Origin: Halodurantibacterium flavum
GTDB taxonomy: Bacteria > Pseudomonadota > Alphaproteobacteria > Rhodobacterales > Rhodobacteraceae
Assembly (NCBI RefSeq): GCF_042681825.1
Contig: NZ_JBHUGH010000009.1
Span: 310,001 to 374,000 of the forward strand
Length of the DNA: 64,000 nucleotides
Direction of reading: 5' to 3'
In this document: positions 43,164 through 50,605 of the stretch, one piece after another
Position numbering within the stretch: position 1 is the first letter of the stretch
How the letters are laid out: each line of letters starts with the position of its first letter
Made by a program: the position numbers and the translations under genes
Notes under the pieces: generated by a model
What the model was told of the DNA's origin: nothing
What the model saw: only the letters and a program-made list of their open reading frames with translations
The model's database searches: none

Positions 43164-44141
43164 AAAGGCCGGAATGAACACGATCCCGCGCGACACCGCG
43201 GGGGCTGCGTCGAAACGGTCGAGTTCGGACAGGTCGCGCAGCCAGCCGCTGCGCATCGCCCATTCCACCGCGCTGCCCGCGTCATAGACACCGCCATCGA
43301 GCGCGTATTGCATCGGCCCATCGCCGATCTGCCAGGCGACCGTCGGCAACAGCCCCTGCCCCGACAGCGGTTGACCCCCGGTAAGCGTCAGCGCGAAGGC
43401 CCCGGTGCCGAAGGTCATCTTGGTATCGCCCGCGATGCGGCAGCCATGCCCGTAAAGCGCGGCCTGCTGGTCCGTCACGCTTGCCAGCACCGGCACGCCG
43501 TCGACGGACCCGAAGGGGCTGACGGTCGGGCGGATCGGGGGCAGACACTCGACGGGGACGCCGAACAGATCGCAAAGCTCCGGGTCCCACTCGCCCGCGC
43601 CAAGCGACATGAGCGAACTGCGCGAGGCGGTCGTCACATCGGTCGAACACGCGCCGGTCAGGGCTTGCAGGAAGAACGCATCCGTCGTGCCCAGTCGCAA
43701 CCGCCCGGTCCGGCGTGCATCGGCGACGTCGGGGATGTTCTGCAGCAGCCAGCCGAGTTTCGAGGCGGAGAAATATGGATCGAGCGGAAGCCCCGCCCGG
43801 GACGCGACAAGCGGGGCCGCGCCCTCAGCCTCCAGCCTGCGGCAGATATCCTCGGTCCGGCGGTCCTGCCAGACGATGATGGGGGACAGGGGCCGTCCGG
43901 TCACCGCGTCCCAGGCAAGGCAGCTCTCGCCCTGGTTCGCGATGGCAATCGCATCGGCCGGACCCGTGGCCTCAAGGCAGTCGCGCAGCGCGGAGAGAAG
44001 CTCGTCAGGGTCATGTTCGACCCGCCCGGCGGCGGGGTGGATCTGGCGGTGACGCAGGGAATGGACCACCTCCGCGCCACGCTCGCTGCGCAGCAGCGCG
44101 CGGGTCGAGGTCGTTCCCTGATCCAGTGCAACGATGCGCAT
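42726..44141 (-). CDS. FGGY carbohydrate kinase, glycerol-kinase-like
   Basis: The 471 residues show the phosphate loop D-Q-G-T-T-S-T-R-A-L (about 7-16), the glycerol-kinase type N-Q-G-E-S and I-V-W-Q-D-R-R-T (about 69-97), T-F-G-T-G-A-F and the C-terminal I-D-G-G-L-S-R-S ATP site. It is about 30 residues shorter than usual GlpK. It follows two FAD oxidoreductase genes with no gap, in a unit resembling glycerol or glycerol-3-phosphate catabolism; another polyol is possible. Its 3' end is overlapped by the antisense sugar transferase frame. Confidence 0.85.
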   Translation of the reverse strand: MRIVALDQGTTSTRALLRSERGAEVVHSLRHRQIHPAAGRVEHDPDELLSALRDCLEATGPADAIAIANQGESCLAWDAVTGRPLSPIIVWQDRRTEDICRRLEAEGAAPLVASRAGLPLDPYFSASKLGWLLQNIPDVADARRTGRLRLGTTDAFFLQALTGACSTDVTTASRSSLMSLGAGEWDPELCDLFGVPVECLPPIRPTVSPFGSVDGVPVLASVTDQQAALYGHGCRIAGDTKMTFGTGAFALTLTGGQPLSGQGLLPTVAWQIGDGPMQYALDGGVYDAGSAVEWAMRSGWLRDLSELDRFDAAPAVSRGIVFIPAFSGLACPWWDRSAAPLLIGADAGSGPRDLVQALLEGVAFLSARVVGALQDVGGHGGDRALSIDGGLSRSPGFVQFLADLIGRPVIARGFADLTALGAADMAALGLGQDLPPYQAEDRTYTPRDCPRAEWMARFEAALDRARGWRAP

Positions 44142-45335
44142 TCACGGCCTCTTCAGACTGATCCGGAGCGGGTCCCGGTCCTGAACCCCAATCCCCGCGA
44201 GCGGAACGAGGATGCGCGTTTCCGGCCCGTGGCGCAGCCTTTTGCGATGCAAAAGCGTGTCGCCCTGCCAAAGCTCCAGCACCCCGCGCCCATGCCCCCC
44301 GGCCCGGAGCTGGAGCGTGCCGCCCTGCCCCGGTGAAATGCGTTGCGGCATGACCCAGCGGATGTTCTCGCCGGCCCGGACGGGGATGTCCGGCGGGCGG
44401 CTCTGCGCCATCAGATCCGCCAGCACGCTTTGGGCGGTCGCGCGGCCTTCCTGCCAGCACCAGCCGGCGGTCTCAACCGGGCGGAGCATGTTTCCGGCCG
44501 CGAATATCCGAGGGTCCGAACTGCGGCCCTCGCCATCGACCTGCGGCCCGCCGGTCAGCGGATCGAGGGCAAGGCCGAGCATCCGCGCCAGCGCGCTTTC
44601 CGGCGTGAAACGCCCCGAGACGATCACCCCGTCACAGTCGATCGACCGCGTACCGCCGTCGGCAAGGCGTAGCTCCACGCCCTCGACCTGACGCAGGCCA
44701 CGAATGTTGTCCACCGTCGCGCCCCGCAGGACCAGCAGGCCGATCAGCCGGGGAAAGGCGCTGAACGGAGGTCGCACGCGCAGGCGCGTATCCTCTTCCA
44801 CCAGCGCGACAGGGCGGATGCCTAAGGCCCGGCAGGTCAGGATCGCCGAAAGGGCGACCAGTTCGCTGCCAAGGATCACGGGTCGGCAAAATGGCACAAG
44901 GCCCGCATCCGCCAGCCTTTGCAGCGCGCCGGTGTTCATCACACCATAGGGACGCGCGCCCGGCAGCAGGCGCGCCGCCGCCGTTGCCTCGCGGGTTCCC
45001 GTGGCAAGGATCATCCGGTCGAAACCGAAGCGGCACGGACCATCGGGGGTGGCGACCTCGAGCCCACCATCCGGACCAAGGCCAAGCGCCGAGTGGCGCA
45101 TGAGGATCGACGCGCCCGCCGACCGGGCCGCATTGGAAAGACGCCGCGCATAGGTGCGCCCGCCCATCAGACGCCCGAATTCCCGCATCCCGAAGGGGGA
45201 GTGGCCGCAAAAGCGGGGGATGCCGCCGGGCTCGTCCTCGCGTTCAAGCACGGTCACGCGGTGGCCCGCCGCAGCCGTGACCGCCGCCGCCGCAAGACCC
45301 GCCGGCCCTGCCCCGATGATGAGGATGTCAGCCAT
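44142..45335 (-). CDS. FAD/NAD(P)-dependent oxidoreductase
   Basis: This 397-residue flavoprotein has G-A-G-P-A-G-L-A-A (about 8-16), L-A-T-G-T-R-E (about 110) and an I-F-A-A-G-N-M-L FAD-closing motif near residue 295. The last 70 residues lie outside the flavin fold; in related gene sets (GlpA-like protein, oxidoreductase, small DUF1667 protein) a separate small protein occurs, so the tail may be a fused or replaced version of it. It starts within the 3' end of the GlpA-like gene (8-bp overlap) and ends directly against the kinase start. It probably passes electrons from the GlpA-like subunit. Confidence 0.78.
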   Translation of the reverse strand: MADILIIGAGPAGLAAAAVTAAAGHRVTVLEREDEPGGIPRFCGHSPFGMREFGRLMGGRTYARRLSNAARSAGASILMRHSALGLGPDGGLEVATPDGPCRFGFDRMILATGTREATAAARLLPGARPYGVMNTGALQRLADAGLVPFCRPVILGSELVALSAILTCRALGIRPVALVEEDTRLRVRPPFSAFPRLIGLLVLRGATVDNIRGLRQVEGVELRLADGGTRSIDCDGVIVSGRFTPESALARMLGLALDPLTGGPQVDGEGRSSDPRIFAAGNMLRPVETAGWCWQEGRATAQSVLADLMAQSRPPDIPVRAGENIRWVMPQRISPGQGGTLQLRAGGHGRGVLELWQGDTLLHRKRLRHGPETRILVPLAGIGVQDRDPLRISLKRP

Positions 45336-46728
45336 CGCCGCCCCGCCCCGCCTCGCCACCCGTCCCGCAGGCCAGCGGCGGATCAAGACGCCCCGCCGTA
45401 AGCGCGGCGATCCGCCCGAGACAGTTGAACCCCTGGCACCGGCCCATCGCCGCCCGTGTCCGCCGCCGTAAGCCCCCCAGATTGCCCGGCGGCAGGGCCG
45501 AGGCGAGCGCCGCCTCGATTTCCCGCCGCGTGACCATCTCGCAATGGCAGACGATCTCTTCATAGCCGGGGCGCTGCCAGTCCCGCGCGCCATCCTCGGC
45601 CAGCATCGGCATCCGGGGCCAGACCGGATCCGCCACAGGGTCATGCGCGGGGCCGTCGCCGCTGTAGAGACGAAAGGCATGGGCCGCGAGTCCCAGCGCC
45701 GCCGTAAGTCCGGTCGAGCGGATGCCGCCCAGCGTGATCCAGTTGCGCAGCGGTTCATGGCGGATGCGATAGGCGCTTTCCTCGGTCGCGGGACGCAGGC
45801 CCGCATAGGTCGCGGTGACCGGAACCTGTGCCAGTGCCGGGACCATCCGCGCAGCCTCGGCCAGCAGGGCGCGCAGGGTGGCCGCATCGGTCGCGGGGTG
45901 ATCGCGGTCTTCCTGTTCCTCGGCCGTGGGGCCCACAAGCACATTGCCAAAGGCGGTGCGGCAGATCACGACCCCCTTGGTCCGCGCGGTCGGCACCGGC
46001 AGGATGATGTGGCGCAACAGGGCGGCCGCAGCCTTGTCAAAGACCACGAACTGCCCCTTGCGCGGCCGGATCTCGAAACTGCCATGGCCCAGCAGGATCT
46101 GTTCCAGCCGGTCGCCATAGAGCCCCGCGCAGTTGATGACGGTCCTCGCCCGCAGCACCCGTCGGCTGGTCGTCAGGTGCCAGAGCGCACCGTCAAAGTG
46201 TCCCGCCCGCACCTCTTCGCCGCGCAGGACGCGCGCGCCATGGGTCATCGCCTGCAAGACATAGGCAAGTGCCGGGCTCCACGGGTCGATCACGTCTTCC
46301 CCGGCAACGCGCAGGCCCGCGCGTGCCGCCTCGCCCAGCCCCGGTTCAAGGCGGCGCAGGTCGGCCTTCCCGAGGCGTTCGACGGGAACCCCGTTGGTGG
46401 CGGCCTTGGCGGCAATGGCGTCAAGCTGGCCCTCCTGCGCCTCGGTCCAGGCGGTCACGATGGCGCCCGTTTCCAGCAGCGGCAGGTTGAACCGGTCGCG
46501 GATCGCGAGATACTCGCCCCGCCCCTCGCGCATGCAGGCGAGTTCGAGGCTGTCAGGCGGCGCGTCGAACCCGGTATGAAGGATCGCGCTGTTCGCCTTG
46601 CTCGCCCCCGAAAGGATATCCGCGCCGCGCTCGATCAGGACGACCCGCGCCCCTTCCAGTGCAAAGCGGCGCGCCACCGCACAGCCCACGATCCCCGCCC
46701 CGACTACCGCTACATCCGCATCCGCCAC
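45328..46728 (-). CDS. GlpA-like FAD dehydrogenase with C-terminal [2Fe-2S] domain
   Basis: The 466 residues contain a DAO/GlpA-type FAD domain (V-V-G-A-G-I-V-G-C-A near the N-terminus; S-K-A-N-S-A-I-L-H; G-I-R-S-T-G-L-T) and a C-terminal BFD-like domain with four Cys, V-C-H-C-E then G-R-C-Q-G-F-N-C, for a [2Fe-2S] cluster. Anaerobic-type glycerol-3-phosphate dehydrogenase has this make-up. It is the first gene of a three-gene unit with an oxidoreductase and a glycerol-type kinase. The start is GTG at 46726-46728 with AGGGG nine bases before. L-2-hydroxyglutarate-type substrates are an alternative. Confidence 0.82.
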   Translation of the reverse strand: MADADVAVVGAGIVGCAVARRFALEGARVVLIERGADILSGASKANSAILHTGFDAPPDSLELACMREGRGEYLAIRDRFNLPLLETGAIVTAWTEAQEGQLDAIAAKAATNGVPVERLGKADLRRLEPGLGEAARAGLRVAGEDVIDPWSPALAYVLQAMTHGARVLRGEEVRAGHFDGALWHLTTSRRVLRARTVINCAGLYGDRLEQILLGHGSFEIRPRKGQFVVFDKAAAALLRHIILPVPTARTKGVVICRTAFGNVLVGPTAEEQEDRDHPATDAATLRALLAEAARMVPALAQVPVTATYAGLRPATEESAYRIRHEPLRNWITLGGIRSTGLTAALGLAAHAFRLYSGDGPAHDPVADPVWPRMPMLAEDGARDWQRPGYEEIVCHCEMVTRREIEAALASALPPGNLGGLRRRTRAAMGRCQGFNCLGRIAALTAGRLDPPLACGTGGEAGRGGDG

Positions 46729-46908
46729 CGCTGCCGCCCCTGATCGCCCGTACGGTCAAACCGCCCGGATCGCCTGCGTAAACGCTGTCAGATCAACCGC
46801 TTTCGGTCAAGCAGTATGCCCGCTCGGGCGAAATTGGGGTGGTGACGCCCCGTCGCGGCAAATCCCGCAAAATTATGCGTTGCAGAGGCGCCGAAAAGCA
46901 TTAGAAGT

Positions 46909-46933
46909 GGAACGCCCCTTCCGTCCGGCCATT
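46909..46933 (+). promoter_or_regulatory. GGAAC-N16-CATT promoter candidate for the CHASE3 kinase operon
   Basis: GGAAC at 46909-46913 and CATT at 46930-46933 are 16 bases apart, one base off the EcfG consensus, and lie 52 bases before the chosen GTG start at 46986. The rest of the 257-base divergent region (46729-46985) shows no other structure I can name. Confidence 0.35.
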
Positions 46934-46985
46934 GCGGGAGGTTCGTGAAACGCCCGCCAGAAGCGTCAAGAGGGACCCCCGCGCC

Positions 46986-48479
46986 GTGCCGGTCAGCAGC
47001 ACCTCCTTCATCCGAACTTCGCTGCTCATGCTTCTTGTGGGGGCGAGCATCCTGATCGCGCTGGTCGGCTCTACCATCTGGCTCGCCGACCGCTCGAACG
47101 AACTTTTCATAAGCGTGATGGACGAACGGCAGGTGCGGCGCAGCGCGGTCGATCTACTGCGCACCCTGCAAGAGGCCGAGACGGGGCAGCGCGGCTATCT
47201 GCTCACGCAGGAACCGGCCTTTCTTGAACCCTATACCCAGTCGATCCAGCAGGTGGGGGACGCGCTGGACACGCTCGCCGAGGCAGTGGCCGGCAGCCCG
47301 CGCGAATCGATCCTGCCGGATCTGCGCGATGCCGTGACTGTCAAGCTCGGCGAGATGGCCCAGACACTCGCGCTTGTCGACGCCGACGACCTGACGGCGG
47401 CACAGGAGCTTGTCGCGGCGGAAACCGGGCTCGACGCGATGAACGAGATCCGCGCGGATCTCGACGCGATCATCGACCAGTCCGACATCCTGATCCAGGA
47501 CGAAGTGCAGCGCCACCTTGCGATCAGCAGCCAGCTGCGGATCTTCTCCGGCCTCAGCGCGCTTGCCATGCTGATCGTGGTCGGCGGCGCGATCATGGTG
47601 ATCCTGCGTCACATCAACGCGCTCCGCGCGGCCCACCACGAAGTGGAGACGCTGAACGCGAGCCTTGAAGGCAAGGTGAACGAGCGGACCGAGGACCTGA
47701 TGCGCGCCAATCAGGAAATCCAGCGTTTCGCCTATATCGTGACCCATGACCTGCGCGCACCCTTGGTGAACGTGATGGGTTTCACGAGCGAGCTGGAGAC
47801 ATCGCTGCGCGCGTTGCAGGCCTATGTGCTGGCCGACAACAGCCCGCTCTCGGAACAGGAAATCCTTGAGGCGCGCGCCGCCGCCTCGGAAGACCTGCCC
47901 GAGGCGATCGAGTTCATCCGGTCCTCGACCCGCAAGATGGATGCGCTGATCAACGCGATCCTCAAGATCTCCCGCGACGGTCGCCGTCAACTGCGCCCCG
48001 AACGGATCGACCTGCGCGAGCTTGTGGAGCAAACATCGGACACGGTGCAGCACCAGATCTCCGAGATGGAGGGCGAGGTGGTGATCGACATGGATGTGCC
48101 GCCGGTCATCAGCGACCGCTTGTCGCTGGAACAGATCCTCGGCAATCTCTTTGACAACGCCATCAAGTATAGCCACCCTGACCGCGCGATCCGGCTGCGC
48201 ATCAAGGCCCGCCGCGACGGGCCGCGCATGATCCGGCTGGAGGTGGAAGATAACGGCCGCGGGATCGCGGCAGAGGACCATGAGCGGATCTTCGAGCTGT
48301 TCCGCCGGTCGGGACAGCAGGACAAGGCCGGCGAGGGGATCGGGCTTGCGCATGTGCGCTCACTCGCCCGCAACCTTGGCGGGGAAATCACCGTCACCTC
48401 CACGCTGGGCGCGGGGGCAACATTCATTCTGCGGCTGCCGCTGGATCTGTCGCAAATCATGAGGACGATGCAACGATGA
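46986..48479 (+). CDS. CHASE3-domain membrane histidine kinase
   Basis: This kinase of about 497 residues has two membrane helices (about 12-34 and 195-215) around a helical periplasmic CHASE3 domain (E-T-G-Q-R-G-Y-L-L-T signature). HisKA follows with the phospho-acceptor His in V-T-H-D-L-R-A-P, then the ATPase with N-L-F-D-N-A-I-K-Y, D-N-G-R-G-I and G-E-G-I-G-L. I prefer the GTG at 46986 after AGAGGGA; a TTG at 46932 is also open. It overlaps the receiver gene by 4 bp, so that is its likely partner. The N-terminal start is uncertain. Confidence 0.85.
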   Translation: MPVSSTSFIRTSLLMLLVGASILIALVGSTIWLADRSNELFISVMDERQVRRSAVDLLRTLQEAETGQRGYLLTQEPAFLEPYTQSIQQVGDALDTLAEAVAGSPRESILPDLRDAVTVKLGEMAQTLALVDADDLTAAQELVAAETGLDAMNEIRADLDAIIDQSDILIQDEVQRHLAISSQLRIFSGLSALAMLIVVGGAIMVILRHINALRAAHHEVETLNASLEGKVNERTEDLMRANQEIQRFAYIVTHDLRAPLVNVMGFTSELETSLRALQAYVLADNSPLSEQEILEARAAASEDLPEAIEFIRSSTRKMDALINAILKISRDGRRQLRPERIDLRELVEQTSDTVQHQISEMEGEVVIDMDVPPVISDRLSLEQILGNLFDNAIKYSHPDRAIRLRIKARRDGPRMIRLEVEDNGRGIAAEDHERIFELFRRSGQQDKAGEGIGLAHVRSLARNLGGEITVTSTLGAGATFILRLPLDLSQIMRTMQR

Positions 48480-48913
48480 AAGCCCTTGGCAAGGAAGTCA
48501 CGATCATCATGATCGAGGACGATGAGGGCCATGCGCGCCTCATCGAAAAGAACGTGCGCCGCGCGGGCGTCAACAACGAGATCGTGCCGTTCACCAATGG
48601 CACCGAGGCGCTGGACCATATTCTCGGGACGGACCGCAGCGGCATCGTCTCGGCGGATCGTTATCTGCTGATCCTGCTCGACCTGAACCTTCCGGACATG
48701 TCGGGCATCGACATTCTGGAAAAGGTCAAGACGAATCCCAACACCCGCCGCCTGCCCGTCGTGATCCTGACGACCACCGATGACGAGGCGGAGATCCAGC
48801 GCTGCTATGACCTGGGCGCCAACGTCTACATCACCAAACCGGTGGACTATGACAGCTTTGCCAACGCGATCCGGCAACTCGGCCTCTTCTTTGCCGTGAT
48901 GCAGGTTCCGTGA
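48476..48913 (+). CDS. Stand-alone receiver (Rcp1-like)
   Basis: The 145 residues form one receiver with the acidic site I-E-D-D-E, phospho-acceptor Asp in L-L-D-L-N-L-P, T-T-T-D at the switch and the Lys in I-T-K-P-V. The length and the acidic loop are typical of Rcp1-type receivers that partner phytochrome-like and CHASE3 kinases. ATGA overlap with the kinase and GTGA overlap with the next gene show a co-translated set. Confidence 0.92.
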   Translation: MKALGKEVTIIMIEDDEGHARLIEKNVRRAGVNNEIVPFTNGTEALDHILGTDRSGIVSADRYLLILLDLNLPDMSGIDILEKVKTNPNTRRLPVVILTTTDDEAEIQRCYDLGANVYITKPVDYDSFANAIRQLGLFFAVMQVP

Positions 48914-49959
48914 ACGTCTGTCCCGGGATGATGACCCGAATTCTCTATGTCGACGATGACGCAGCGCTCGTCCGCCTTGTGCAAAAGGTGTTCGGGCGCA
49001 AGGGGATCGAGGTCGTCCATGCGGAAGATCCGGACCATATCCTGCGCATCGTGCGGGAGGAGCCGTTCAAGGTCATCGTGCTCGACCACTATCTGCGCAG
49101 CGGCACCGGACAGGATGTGCTGCGTCAGTTGCGGGCTGCGGATATCCGCGTGCCCGTCGTCTATGTCACCGGGTCGAGCGAGGCGCAGGTCGCCATCGAC
49201 GCGATGAAGGCGGGGGCGGCCGATTACGTCACCAAGACCGCCGGCGAGGAATTCCTGTCGCTTCTGGTCGCGGCAATCGATCAGGCCATCACGAACGAAC
49301 AGTTGCGGACCGAAAAGGAACTGGCCGATGCTGAAATGCGCCGCGCCAAGGAACGGGCCGAGGCGCTGCTGGCCGAGGTGAACCACCGCGTCGCGAACAG
49401 CCTTGCAATGGTTTCGGGGCTCTTGCGTCTTCAGGCCACCCGGAGCCGCAGCGAAGAGGCCAAGGCCGAGCTGACCGAAACCCATGCCCGCATCACCGCC
49501 ATCGCCCGGATGCACCGTGCGCTCTACACGTCCGAGGACGTGCGCAATGTGGACATGGACAAGTATCTCGGCACGTTGATCGACGATCTGGACGCCACCC
49601 TGCGGGACGAGGGGCGCGACGTCACCCTGCGGCTCGAGGCGGATGCGATCACCCTTTCGGCGGACCGGGCGGTTTCGATCGGGATGATCGTCGCGGAACT
49701 TGTGACCAATGCGATGAAATACGCCTATCCCGGCGGCGCGGCGGGCGAGATCCGGGTCAGCCTGCGCCGGGAAGATCCGCAGACGGCGCTTTTGCGCGTG
49801 TCCGACGACGGCGCCGGGTTCGACCCGGGCGCACCCGCGCAAGGCACCGGGCTGGGCACCAGCATCATCAATTCCATGGCTGCGAGCCTTGAAACGAGCC
49901 TCGACTATCGCCGTGTGCCGCGCGGGACATGCGCCGAGGCGCGCATCCCGCTGCGTTAA
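48910..49959 (+). CDS. Receiver-HisKA_2 histidine kinase hybrid
   Basis: An N-terminal receiver (Y-V-D-D-D; Asp in I-V-L-D-H-Y; Lys in Y-V-T-K-T; residues about 10-125) is joined through a coiled coil (about 130-160) to a HisKA_2 kinase (E-V-N-H-R-V-A-N-S-L near 158; N-box A-E-L-V-T-N-A-M-K-Y; D-D-G-A-G-F). It lacks the His and W-x-E marks of the HWE class. The reversed order, input receiver then kinase, makes it a relay that can be switched by the CHASE3 kinase and phosphorylate further receivers. The start is GTG at 48910; ATG at 48928 is an alternative. Confidence 0.88.
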   Translation: MNVCPGMMTRILYVDDDAALVRLVQKVFGRKGIEVVHAEDPDHILRIVREEPFKVIVLDHYLRSGTGQDVLRQLRAADIRVPVVYVTGSSEAQVAIDAMKAGAADYVTKTAGEEFLSLLVAAIDQAITNEQLRTEKELADAEMRRAKERAEALLAEVNHRVANSLAMVSGLLRLQATRSRSEEAKAELTETHARITAIARMHRALYTSEDVRNVDMDKYLGTLIDDLDATLRDEGRDVTLRLEADAITLSADRAVSIGMIVAELVTNAMKYAYPGGAAGEIRVSLRREDPQTALLRVSDDGAGFDPGAPAQGTGLGTSIINSMAASLETSLDYRRVPRGTCAEARIPLR

Positions 49960-49967
49960 CGAAGGCC

Positions 49968-50510
49968 TCAGATCCGGCGGTTGCGCATCCAGGTGGCCAC
50001 AAGGCTTGCCGCGGCCGCGGCCATATGGCGCCGGCGTTCGGCGTGAAGCTGCTCGGACAGCCGCGTCAGCCGCGCGAGATCGTCGCTCAGCCCCGCGACG
50101 TGATGGGTTGCCGCGCCCTGCATCGCCCCGGGACGTTGCGGCACCAGCTCGAACTGAGAGCCGAGCATGTAGCGCGCGCCGTTTGGCCCGTCGATCGGAT
50201 GCAGGAACAGCAGGTTGTCGAATTGCTCTCCGTTCTTGCGATAGTTGCGAAAGACGACCTGAACCTCTCTGAAGCTCTCCATCGCCCCGCGCACATCGGC
50301 ACAGGCCTGCTCGTTTTCGCCGGGGCGCTGCAGGAAGCGGCAGTTCTTGCCGATCATCTCGCTTGCGCCATAGCCGGTGAGCCGCGCAAAGCGGTCGTTC
50401 GCCAGCAGAAGCGGCGCATCCTCGCGATCCAGATCAGCGAGCGTAAGCGCCACGGGTGAGCGTTCGAAAACGCCGCGAATGACCTCCATCCGGTCGGGCA
50501 TGACGGACAT
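49968..50510 (-). CDS. Short LOV blue-light photoreceptor
   Basis: This 180-residue protein is a PAS/LOV domain with a C-terminal helical tail and no output domain. The flavin-adduct motif G-K-N-C-R-F-L-Q puts the photoactive Cys at residue 57, and the signalling Gln is residue 119 (G-S-Q-F-E); Asn residues that bind the flavin ring are in F-R-N-Y and F-D-N. Short LOV proteins of Rhodobacteraceae (for example in Dinoroseobacter) regulate pigments or stress. The ATG at 50508-50510 has a strong GGAGG site. It is divergent from a CheB-CheR-PAS-HWE kinase 95 bases away. Confidence 0.9.
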   Translation of the reverse strand: MSVMPDRMEVIRGVFERSPVALTLADLDREDAPLLLANDRFARLTGYGASEMIGKNCRFLQRPGENEQACADVRGAMESFREVQVVFRNYRKNGEQFDNLLFLHPIDGPNGARYMLGSQFELVPQRPGAMQGAATHHVAGLSDDLARLTRLSEQLHAERRRHMAAAAASLVATWMRNRRI

Positions 50511-50605
50511 GATCAACCTCCTTCCGCAAATGCCATTGACCTTGGGGGCCAATCCTGTAGCTCTATCGCGATGCGGTTCGACTTACCATACCGGGATGCG
50601 GCAAA

